Origin: an uncultured Woeseiaceae bacterium
GTDB lineage: Bacteria; Pseudomonadota; Gammaproteobacteria; Woeseiales; Woeseiaceae
Direction: 5' to 3'
Length of the DNA: 7,313 bases
Assembly: GCA_947259435.1 (NCBI GenBank)
Contig: CAMYMP010000708.1
Span: 2,257-9,569 of the forward strand
The notes beneath the pieces were generated by a model, which ran no database searches, had not been told where the DNA came from, and saw nothing but the letters and a program-made list of their open reading frames with translations. Position 1 is the first letter of the stretch; each line of letters opens with the position of its first letter. Shown here one piece after another: positions 1-5,962 of this stretch. A program made the translations under genes and the position numbers.

Positions 1-784
1 TGGCGTTCTCGAACGCCTTGCGCGTCATGATATCGAGCGGTTTGATGTCGTTCCGGATGAGGTTCAGGACCGCCTCGCCCGCGCGGCGGCAGTCGTCGAC
101 TTTCTGCTCAGACACGGCTTCTTGCGCGGAACTATTGGCGAGGCTCATGCCCAAGGCCTCGATTGCCGATGCCATCGTATTCGCCGTGTACATCCCGCCG
201 CATGCGCCAGGGCCCGGAATAGCAGTCTGCTCCACTTCGAGAAGCTCCGCCTCACTGATCTTGCCGCTCGATTTTGCGCCGACGGCTTCGAATACGGACA
301 CGATATCCCGCCGCTTCGCACCGGGTTTGATTGTGCCGCCGTAGACAAACACGGCTGGTCGGTTCAATCGTGCGATGGCCATGATGCAACCGGGCATGTT
401 TTTGTCGCATCCACCGATCGCTACAAGCCCGTCAAATCCTTCTCCAGCTGTCACAGCTTCGATCGAGTCGGCAATAATCTCGCGCGACACCAGGGAATAG
501 CGCATGCCCGGTGTGCCCATTGAAATACCATCCGAGATTGTAATGGTGTTGAATATGACGGCCTTCGCGCCAGCCGCATCCGCGCCTTTTGCGGCCTCGG
601 CCGCGAGGTCATTGATGTGCATATTGCACGGCGTCGTCATGGCCCATGTCGAGGCAATGCCGATCTGCGGCCGCCGGAAGTCGTCGTCGGTAAAACCTAC
701 AGCACGCAACATCGCGCGGCTCGATGCCTGTTCATCGCCATCGACAACTACGCGCGAGTAGCGCCGCAGTTCTTTTTCTTCCAT
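1..784 (-). CDS. ilvD: Dihydroxy-acid dehydratase, N-terminal part (runs off the window)
   Basis: IlvD dehydrates 2,3-dihydroxy-3-methylbutanoate/pentanoate to the 2-oxo acids, the third common step of valine and isoleucine synthesis, in the cytosol. I translated 261 codons from the ATG at 784-782 with no stop; the reading frame continues past base 1, so the C-terminal half (family length about 555-615 residues) is missing. Three cysteines expected to hold the Fe-S cluster are visible: C53 in TPCNMH, C126 in GGCDKNMPG and C195 in PGACGGMYTANTM. The likely Mg site residues D85 (SDGISMGT), D127 and K128 are also present. The short N-terminus, starting near SRxxxDG and RAMLRAVGFTDDDF, fits the shorter [2Fe-2S]-type subgroup rather than the longer E. 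coli form; that subgroup call is inference. The start is supported by AGGG (796-793) eight bases upstream. It lies 113 bases downstream of the kinase gene on the same strand. The window end alone explains its truncation. Confidence 0.96.
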   Translation of the reverse strand, partial: MEEKELRRYSRVVVDGDEQASSRAMLRAVGFTDDDFRRPQIGIASTWAMTTPCNMHINDLAAEAAKGADAAGAKAVIFNTITISDGISMGTPGMRYSLVSREIIADSIEAVTAGEGFDGLVAIGGCDKNMPGCIMAIARLNRPAVFVYGGTIKPGAKRRDIVSVFEAVGAKSSGKISEAELLEVEQTAIPGPGACGGMYTANTMASAIEALGMSLANSSAQEAVSEQKVDDCRRAGEAVLNLIRNDIKPLDIMTRKAFENA

Positions 785-792
785 CGTGAACG

Positions 793-796
793 CCCT
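793..796 (-). promoter_or_regulatory. Ribosome binding site of ilvD
   Basis: AGGG lies eight bases upstream of the ilvD ATG on the minus strand, a good Shine-Dalgarno position. It supports the chosen start; I saw no competing in-frame start nearby with better spacing. Confidence 0.6.
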
Positions 797-862
797 GTGG
801 TCTGCTGGCAGGGACCGGACAATGCGTCAGGTCAAGGGCGGCAGTCTAGCAATGAATCGTTA

Positions 863-895
863 CCCAGCGAAGCGCCGCGCGCCTGGTGCGCTGGG
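863..895 (-). terminator. GC-rich hairpin after the kinase gene
   Basis: A perfect 7-bp inverted repeat (CCCAGCG at 863-869, CGCTGGG at 889-895) begins five bases beyond the kinase stop codon on the transcribed strand. Inside it, AGGCGC and GCGCTT can pair with one wobble, leaving a three-base loop and a four-base bulge on one side. No T-run follows, so it is not a standard intrinsic terminator. It could end transcription weakly, protect the kinase mRNA 3' end, or separate the kinase message from ilvD. The structure is seen; the function is inferred. Confidence 0.45.
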
Positions 896-897
896 CC

Positions 898-3267
898 CTA
901 CTGATCGTCGTCGCGGATCATAACGGCAACGCGACTGAAGACGTCGGCGTCCGCCCCGGAATCCGCATTCGACAACTCCACACTGAACGCTTCATTGTCT
1001 TCATACTCCGAGTCCTGAACCAGGGGGATCAGGAGCCTGGTTGACCGCTGTCCGGGACCAAATTCAATCGTGAACCCGCCGGGCGCAAAGTAGTCTTCTC
1101 CCTGCGTCGCCGTGATGTCCCGGAGTACGTAGCCAACGACGACGGTGGTGTTATCGGGGTTGAATCGGACAATGTCGAGCTGGACCGCAGGATCCTGTTC
1201 GTTCACGGAAACCTGACTCGCGGCAAACGCGACGGTATTGGCTGGCAATTTGGCCTCAAAAGCCCGCTGATCGTCGTCCTCGAGCACGACATTGATAATT
1301 GCAAGCTCCGATGTGGCTGTGTCCGACTCCCGCACGCGCAACGTCGATTGCTGATCCGCTTCTCGAACACGATCCGACATCATCGTCAGCGTCACGCGAG
1401 CGCGGTCCTGACCCACCGGAAAGTCGAGGTATCCATTGTTGGAAAACTCATACTGTCTCGCGGCCCACGGGGAACGATTGCCACTAAAACCGGCCTCTTC
1501 CAGACGCAATGTGAGCGGGAATTCCACGTCACTGCGCACCAGGTCTACCGTGGCGGAACTACCATCTTCGCGAAGTCTCACGGTAACGGACTCGGCGTTG
1601 CCGCCGTCGGCCGAAATACGAACTTCGGCGTTGGCGCGGGGCAGCTTGGAGAAATCGACGAGCGGAACGGCGATTACCGCGGGCTCCGGAATTTCGACGG
1701 GTTCGATGGCAGCCACAATTTCGCTTTCGGTGTCCGACTCGACGACCAACTCATCGACGACCTCCTCGACAGCCGGTTGCTCGGGCAGCGTCTCAACAGT
1801 CTTTACAAGTGGAACTTCTTCCACGACTGGCTCCTGCAGCACCTCCTCAGAGTCCTGAATCAAGAAGCGCTCCTTGAGTGGTTCGAACCACCCGAGCTGA
1901 GTTCCAGCTACGCCGAGGAGCCCGGCCAGGACAAACAGTCCAAGGATCACTCGTCCAGAACCAGATTTCTCACCCGGTTCACTGAATCGAGCGGGCGCCG
2001 GTATATCGACGGTGATCTTCTCCCTTGTTGCCTCTGCATCCAGGGCCTCGACAAATTCCGCCATGGATTCGTAGCGTGTCACTCGCGAGTAAGACAGGGC
2101 TTTTTTCAAGGCTCGCCAATTCGCGTCACTGAGTTTGTCGAGTCGTTGCGGCTTCATGCCCTCCTCGGCAGCCTCCGCTGCATTGCGCGGTCCGAACACC
2201 CGATAACCTGCAATGAGCCGATACAGCAGACACGCCAGAGAAAACACATCGTCGGCTGGCACCGGCTTTTCTCCGGTCAACACCTGCATGCTTGAATAGG
2301 CCGGTGTCAGCAATCCGAGGACGCCAGGGTCAAAGCTGGGATCTTTCTCCAATTGTTGTTGCCGCACCCGCGCTACACCGAAGTCAAACAACTTCGCATC
2401 GCCATTCGGCGCGATCATGATGTTGCTGGGTTTGACATCAGCGTGGACTATTCCGCAACGATGCGCATAGTCGAGCGCCTTGCCAATTTGATGCACGATC
2501 TTGAATGCGCGCGCCGTATCGATGCTACCCGAGTCTGGCGAATCGAGGATATTGCCCAACGTCCGGCCCTCGAGCCATTCCATCACTATAAAATACAGTT
2601 CATCGTCTCGATCGAGATCAATGAAACGAACGATGTTCGGGTGCACCAGACAGCGCCCTTTGGCGGCTTCCTGCTGCAGCGCTCTTAGCGCAGCGCCGTT
2701 TTGTGAGAGCTTCGGTGACAGTATCTTGACAGCCACCCAGGGCGACTCAGTGCCCGCCTCGGCAAGCCGCCTGTCCATAGCCTTGTAAACGGCGCCCATG
2801 CTGCCTCCTGTCACGCGCTCCTGCAGCATGAATCGGTCGCGAAGCACAGAACCAACTTGCACACGCCCGTCCGGAGACTCTGGCTCGATCGAGTCTCCAG
2901 TTGGAATCACCATCGTGGAAGAGAGTGAATCATTGCTGGAAGAAGCGGCTGGGGCGGGCTCGGAAGGCATAGCCGGCTCAATCCTTGCGGCCGGTTCCGG
3001 GACCCCTGAACTCGTCGGTATCTGCTCGGTTACAAAGCGATCGAGCATCGACTTGACGAGTTGAAACGTCTCCTTACGCAAATGGCCGCTCTCGTAGCGG
3101 TCCTGCAAAACGCGCCGGATTTCCGCTTCACTACCGCCGCTATTGCTCAGCAGGCGCCCAACGCTCGCTTGTATCTCGGAGAGCATTTCGATGTCGTCGA
3201 TCTTGTCATCGAAATTCGACAACTGGTCGACGAGTGATTCGTGAATTTTGTCCGATTCTGCGTTCAT
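898..3267 (-). CDS. Transmembrane Ser/Thr protein kinase with Calx-beta-like C-terminal domains
   Basis: This 789-residue protein reads as a Hanks-type kinase anchored in the inner membrane. Residues 1-80 are helical, with a SHOCT-like stretch near 51-75 (YESGHLRKETF). Residues 85-135 form a Pro/Ala/Ser linker. The kinase domain spans about 140-410: glycine loop GGSMGAV (154-160), ATP lysine K181 in VAVK, helix-C E200, catalytic loop HADVKPSN (275-282, D277, K279, N282), DFG (295-297) and the helix-F aspartate in PADDVFS (337-343). The usual HRD is HAD, and the APE motif is replaced by SMQ after TPAYS, so this is a non-RD kinase. One membrane helix lies at about 439-460. An acidic Val/Glu/Pro linker (471-535) follows, then two Calx-beta-like units, each ending in a DDDQ tail (664-667 and 786-789). 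The second, with GEDY, a phenylalanine-rich strand and EYEDNEAF, is the clearer. Topology is inferred as kinase inside, Calx-beta outside. Ligand and substrates are unknown. Confidence 0.93.
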   Translation of the reverse strand: MNAESDKIHESLVDQLSNFDDKIDDIEMLSEIQASVGRLLSNSGGSEAEIRRVLQDRYESGHLRKETFQLVKSMLDRFVTEQIPTSSGVPEPAARIEPAMPSEPAPAASSSNDSLSSTMVIPTGDSIEPESPDGRVQVGSVLRDRFMLQERVTGGSMGAVYKAMDRRLAEAGTESPWVAVKILSPKLSQNGAALRALQQEAAKGRCLVHPNIVRFIDLDRDDELYFIVMEWLEGRTLGNILDSPDSGSIDTARAFKIVHQIGKALDYAHRCGIVHADVKPSNIMIAPNGDAKLFDFGVARVRQQQLEKDPSFDPGVLGLLTPAYSSMQVLTGEKPVPADDVFSLACLLYRLIAGYRVFGPRNAAEAAEEGMKPQRLDKLSDANWRALKKALSYSRVTRYESMAEFVEALDAEATREKITVDIPAPARFSEPGEKSGSGRVILGLFVLAGLLGVAGTQLGWFEPLKERFLIQDSEEVLQEPVVEEVPLVKTVETLPEQPAVEEVVDELVVESDTESEIVAAIEPVEIPEPAVIAVPLVDFSKLPRANAEVRISADGGNAESVTVRLREDGSSATVDLVRSDVEFPLTLRLEEAGFSGNRSPWAARQYEFSNNGYLDFPVGQDRARVTLTMMSDRVREADQQSTLRVRESDTATSELAIINVVLEDDDQRAFEAKLPANTVAFAASQVSVNEQDPAVQLDIVRFNPDNTTVVVGYVLRDITATQGEDYFAPGGFTIEFGPGQRSTRLLIPLVQDSEYEDNEAFSVELSNADSGADADVFSRVAVMIRDDDQ

Positions 3268-3318
3268 GATTCCTGGCAGTCACCCTGGTGCCGTTGCGAC
3301 CATCGCGGATTGATCCAA

Positions 3319-3346
3319 ATTGAACGAATTCTACCGGTTCAGTCAA
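3319..3346 (-). promoter_or_regulatory. Candidate promoter of the kinase gene
   Basis: Reading the minus strand, TTGACT (3346-3341) matches the sigma-70 -35 box at five of six bases. After a 16-base spacer comes TTCAAT (3324-3319), matching the -10 box at four of six. The expected transcript would start near 3312 and leave a leader of about 45 bases. The spacing is slightly short, so this is a plausible rather than secure call. It suggests that the kinase can be transcribed separately from the upstream dehydratase/dehydrogenase pair. Confidence 0.35.
3321..3341. repeat. Inverted repeat TGAAC-N11-GTTCA in the kinase promoter
   Basis: TGAAC (3321-3325) and GTTCA (3337-3341) form a 5-bp inverted repeat that fills the spacer of the candidate kinase promoter and touches both boxes. 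Its place would suit an operator. The arms are short, so chance is a real alternative; I do not recognise the site as that of a known regulator. Confidence 0.25.
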
Positions 3347-3367
3347 GCAAACACGCGGAACTGGTCG

Positions 3368-4756
3368 TCAAATTACCTTGCCGGGATTGAGTGTGTTCTT
3401 TGGATCCAGCGCCGCTTTTACAGCTTCCATCAGCGCGACTTCCGCGCCGCCCCGATAACGCCGCAGATACTCCTTCTTGAGCACGCCAATGCCATGCTCA
3501 GCACTGATACTGCCTCCAAGCTCGTCGACGAGTTCATAGATCGCAGCGGTCAGCCGAATACCATCAGCGAGGAACCGCGCCCCGTCGGCACCGATTGGCT
3601 GCGACACGTTATAGTGCAGGTTACCGTCGCCAACGTGACCAAACGCAACCAGCCGCGAATCGGGCGACACGCGTTTGAGCAACGAATCGCCCCGTTCAAG
3701 GAACTCGCTGACGCTGCCGATCGGCACGGAGATGTCGTGTTTGAGGCTCGCTCCTTCCGGTTTCTGCGCATCGGAAAGCGAATGCCGCATTCGCCAGAAC
3801 CGATCTGCTTCCGCCTTATTCTTGGCGATTATCGCATCGCTGATCAGACTATCTTCCAGCGCAGTGGCGAGCGTATTCTCGATCTCCGATCCCGAAATGC
3901 CGACGATGACTTCGCAAAGGACATACCAGGGATAATCATCCGCAAACGGTGGTGCCGAGTCGGGAATATGGCGCTCGAGGAATTTCAGACAGCGATCGGA
4001 TATCAGCTCGAATGCCTGAATTCGATCGGTGAGTCGCTCTCGCATTCGTCCGAGCAATCGAACGGCGCAGTGCGCTGTCGGCATCGCCAGAAACAATGTT
4101 GTTGTCTCACCCGGATCCGGATACAACTTTAGGGCTGCGGCCGTAATCACGCCCAGCGTCCCTTCGCTTCCAACGAACAGCTGCTTCATATCGTATCCTG
4201 CCGTGTCTTTGCGCAACGAACGCAGCCCATGCCAAACGGTGCCATCGGCCAGCACCACTTCCAGGCCGAGCACCTGTTCACGCGCTGTGCCGTAGCGCAG
4301 TACGTTGATCCCGCCGGCATTGGTCGAAAGATTTCCGCCGATTTGGCAGCTGCCCTCGGCACTGAGACTCAACGGGAAATAGCGATCGGCGTTTCGCGCG
4401 GCCTGCTGCACATCCGCGAGAATGCAGCCGGCTTCGACAATGATCGAAAAGTCGTTCGCATCAATCGCCCGTATCGCATTGAGTCGTGACAGGGAAAGCA
4501 GTACTTGCCGACCTGAGGCATCAGGGATCGCGCCACCACAAAGTCCGGTATTCCCGCCCTGAGGGACGACCGCGACGTCGGCCGCCGCGCAAGTTCTTAT
4601 TACTTCGGACACCTGAGCAGTTGTGTTCGGCGTGACCATGATAAGCGTCTCGCCCCGCAGTCTGCCGCGCCATTCGCTCAGGTGCGGCTCCAGCTCGTCA
4701 GCATCATCTGACCAGCCTTTTTCGCCAACGATCGCCTTCAGTTCGTCAACCAGCAT
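3368..4756 (-). CDS. FAD-linked D-2-hydroxyglutarate dehydrogenase-like oxidoreductase
   Basis: This 462-residue protein belongs to the VAO-type flavoproteins (FAD_binding_4 plus FAD-oxidase C-terminal domain), the family of GlcD, D-lactate dehydrogenases and D-2-hydroxyglutarate dehydrogenase. It should oxidise a D-2-hydroxy acid to the 2-oxo acid in the cytosol and pass electrons on, often to electron-transfer flavoprotein. FAD-binding motifs are PQGGNTGLCGG (65-75), GGNLSTNAGG (140-149) and GSEGTLGVIT (196-205). The metal/substrate site is complete: R324, S328, K339, H374 and H381 in GHVGDGNLHYN, N383, E420 and H421 in SAEHGIG. Length and motifs fit D-2-hydroxyglutarate dehydrogenase best, but D-lactate or another D-2-hydroxy acid cannot be excluded. 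The ATG lies inside the end of the dehydratase gene, with an 11-base overlap and a GAGAAG stretch just before it, implying translational coupling. The partner SerA, whose by-product D-2-hydroxyglutarate it often recycles, is not in the window. Confidence 0.9.
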   Translation of the reverse strand: MLVDELKAIVGEKGWSDDADELEPHLSEWRGRLRGETLIMVTPNTTAQVSEVIRTCAAADVAVVPQGGNTGLCGGAIPDASGRQVLLSLSRLNAIRAIDANDFSIIVEAGCILADVQQAARNADRYFPLSLSAEGSCQIGGNLSTNAGGINVLRYGTAREQVLGLEVVLADGTVWHGLRSLRKDTAGYDMKQLFVGSEGTLGVITAAALKLYPDPGETTTLFLAMPTAHCAVRLLGRMRERLTDRIQAFELISDRCLKFLERHIPDSAPPFADDYPWYVLCEVIVGISGSEIENTLATALEDSLISDAIIAKNKAEADRFWRMRHSLSDAQKPEGASLKHDISVPIGSVSEFLERGDSLLKRVSPDSRLVAFGHVGDGNLHYNVSQPIGADGARFLADGIRLTAAIYELVDELGGSISAEHGIGVLKKEYLRRYRGGAEVALMEAVKAALDPKNTLNPGKVI

Positions 4757-5732
4757 TCTGCTTCTCGAATATGGCCTGTCTTGCGAAGGTGCCCCAGTCT
4801 ATGTTGCTGCCGCAAAACACGATGATAACCGTCGCACCGGACAACTCATTACGCAGTGGACCTAGCAACGCCGCAGTACTTGCGGCACAGGCGGGCTCCA
4901 CTGCTATTTTCATTCGTTGAAAAAGCGTGCCCATCCCCTTTCGAAGCTGCATGTCGTCAACCAGAACGAACCGGTCAACGTTTTGCCGGCACAGCTCAAA
5001 TGAATACGGCATTGCAAACGGAGCGCCAAGACTATCGGCAATCGTGCGCACCTTGTCGATCGCCTGTGGCTCGCCAGCTTCAATACTCTTATGCATTGAG
5101 TTCGCGCCGGTCGGCTCGACCCCGATAATCTGGCTATCCGGTCGTAATTGTTTGACGGCGTTAGCGATGCCCGCAATCAACCCCCCGCCACCAATCGGCA
5201 CAATGACCGCATCAAACTGATCGCATTGCTCGCAGATTTCCAAACCGACTGTTCCTGTTCCCGTCGCGATCGCGGGCCCCTCGAAAGGATGCACGAAGAA
5301 CCGTCCTTCCTTTTCCTGGATACTCTCGGCGACGCGGAATGCCTCGTGCACGTCATCGACCAGAACCAGGTCTGCGCCATACATCCTGCACGCCTCGATG
5401 CGGACCGGGTTGGCCGTGCTGATCATGACTATCTTTGCACTCGCGCCGACAGCCTGTGCCGCAAAAGCGGTGGCCACAGCGTGATTACCTGCACTGACTG
5501 CAGTCACACCGGCAGCCCGCTGTGCGTCACTCAGACTATTCAGGACGGCAAGAGCACCGCGTGCCTTGAAGGTCCCCGTGCGCTGCAGGAATTCGAGCTT
5601 CCCGAAGATGCGCGTGCCTTCCTCCATCAGGTCCTCCAGCGCTGCACAGCGAAGCAACGGAGTACGTATGAGGGCGCTGTCCAGCGAATCCCGCAAAGCC
5701 CGAATCTCTGTGATACGGGGCCCCCTAGGCAT
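4746..5732 (-). CDS. PLP-dependent threonine/serine dehydratase, single-domain
   Basis: This fold-type II PLP enzyme of 328 residues should deaminate threonine to 2-oxobutyrate (and serine to pyruvate) in the cytosol. The Schiff-base lysine is K56 in TGTFKARGA; SAGNHA (80-85) binds substrate; the glycine loop GGGGL (181-185) holds the PLP phosphate; E279 and CGSN (307-310) complete the cofactor pocket. There is no C-terminal ACT-like regulatory domain, so it resembles catabolic TdcB or serine racemase rather than the long, isoleucine-inhibited IlvA. Feedback control by isoleucine is therefore unlikely through the usual domain, though this is inference. The ATG is the only plausible start: an in-frame TGA lies six codons upstream (5749-5747). 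No clear Shine-Dalgarno precedes it, and a tiny ORF overlaps the start. It is the first gene of a pair with the D-2-hydroxyglutarate dehydrogenase-like gene. Serine racemase or another beta-elimination activity remains possible. Confidence 0.92.
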   Translation of the reverse strand: MPRGPRITEIRALRDSLDSALIRTPLLRCAALEDLMEEGTRIFGKLEFLQRTGTFKARGALAVLNSLSDAQRAAGVTAVSAGNHAVATAFAAQAVGASAKIVMISTANPVRIEACRMYGADLVLVDDVHEAFRVAESIQEKEGRFFVHPFEGPAIATGTGTVGLEICEQCDQFDAVIVPIGGGGLIAGIANAVKQLRPDSQIIGVEPTGANSMHKSIEAGEPQAIDKVRTIADSLGAPFAMPYSFELCRQNVDRFVLVDDMQLRKGMGTLFQRMKIAVEPACAASTAALLGPLRNELSGATVIIVFCGSNIDWGTFARQAIFEKQNAG

Positions 5733-5751
5733 GGTCGGCCAGCCCGCTCAT
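5725..5751 (-). other. Possible 8-codon leader ORF overlapping the dehydratase start
   Basis: An ATG at 5751-5749 opens a short frame encoding MSGLADHA and ends with TAG at 5727-5725. The dehydratase ATG (5732-5730) sits inside its last codons in another frame. AAGAG (5760-5756) is four bases upstream of the tiny ORF, giving it a better ribosome site than the dehydratase has. It might deliver ribosomes to the dehydratase start by termination-reinitiation. It contains no run of Thr, Ile, Val or Leu codons as in a classical attenuation leader. It may also be chance. Confidence 0.25.
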
Positions 5752-5763
5752 CGGTCTCTTAAT

Positions 5764-5793
5764 TATGTAAAATAGACACACCGCTACGTTCAA
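5764..5793 (-). promoter_or_regulatory. Candidate promoter of the dehydratase-dehydrogenase pair
   Basis: On the minus strand TTGAAC (5793-5788) matches four or more positions of a -35 box; after an 18-base spacer comes TACATA (5769-5764), a weak -10 box. The offset CATAAT nearby matches -10 better but is spaced too far. The left copy of the 41-bp-spaced direct repeat fills the spacer, so a protein bound there would control this promoter. Start-site mapping would be needed to confirm it. Confidence 0.3.
5768..5785. repeat. Direct repeat copy 1 (TAAAATAGACACACCGCT)
   Basis: This is the left copy of a direct repeat in the divergent intergenic region. The first 14 bases match copy 2 at 13 positions (C versus T at position 10), and both end in CGCT or GCGCT. 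Copy starts are 41 bp apart, about four helical turns, so both would face the same side of DNA. It is a candidate binding site for a dimeric or cooperative regulator; no known regulator is recognised. Confidence 0.5.
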
Positions 5794-5808
5794 GGAATCT
5801 CCGAAATA

Positions 5809-5827
5809 TAAAATAGATACACGCGCT
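5809..5827. repeat. Direct repeat copy 2 (TAAAATAGATACACGCGCT)
   Basis: This is the right copy of the direct repeat, lying upstream of the candidate -35 box of the dehydratase and also upstream of the cyclase gene. It has one extra G before the final CGCT compared with copy 1. Its place between two divergent genes means that it could serve either or both. Confidence 0.5.
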
Positions 5828-5868
5828 TCCTGATAATACTTGCGCTATACATAAGAGTTGATTACTTT

Positions 5869-5939
5869 CGACTGTCGGTATCGGCGCAACAGCGATACCG
5901 GCGCTGGCTGTGCGAACTGTGGCAGAGAAAACAGTCGCA
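5869..5939 (+). promoter_or_regulatory. Structured 5' leader of the cyclase-like gene (two hairpins, alternative pairing)
   Basis: Two hairpins stand in series. The first is a perfect 8-bp stem, CGGTATCG (5876-5883) with CGATACCG (5893-5900), and a 9-base loop. The second pairs TGCGAACTGT (5911-5920) with ACAGTCGCA (5931-5939), a 9-bp stem with one bulged A and a 10-base loop. In addition CGACTGT (5869-5875), directly before the first stem, is exactly complementary to ACAGTCG (5931-5937), so the right arm of hairpin two can instead pair across hairpin one. This exclusive choice resembles a switch. A GGAAG (5941-5945) follows. If translation started at the far-upstream TTG (5858) this region would be coding, which I think less likely. 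It matches no riboswitch class that I recognise; DNA-level operators are an alternative. Confidence 0.4.
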
Positions 5940-5962
5940 CGGAAGTCGCTTTGGGCACATGC

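Noticed and set aside
145..348. Minus-strand 67-codon frame in the ilvD region
   Set aside because: It is out of frame with the ilvD translation that carries all Fe-S cysteines, so it is a shadow.
770..780. T-rich run TTCTTTTTCTT as a possible terminator tail
   Set aside because: It encodes the Glu-Glu-Lys-Glu start of IlvD on the minus strand, and no matching hairpin stands before it.
1348..2295. A 315-codon open frame on the plus strand
   Set aside because: It lies wholly antisense to the kinase gene, whose translation carries clear kinase motifs; the plus-strand translation shows no recognisable domain and is a codon-bias shadow.
3320..4132. A 270-codon open frame on the plus strand
   Set aside because: It is antisense to the well-supported FAD dehydrogenase gene and has no recognisable motif.
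5148..5762. A 204-codon open frame on the plus strand
   Set aside because: It is antisense to the dehydratase gene and across its promoter; the sense strand carries the PLP motifs.
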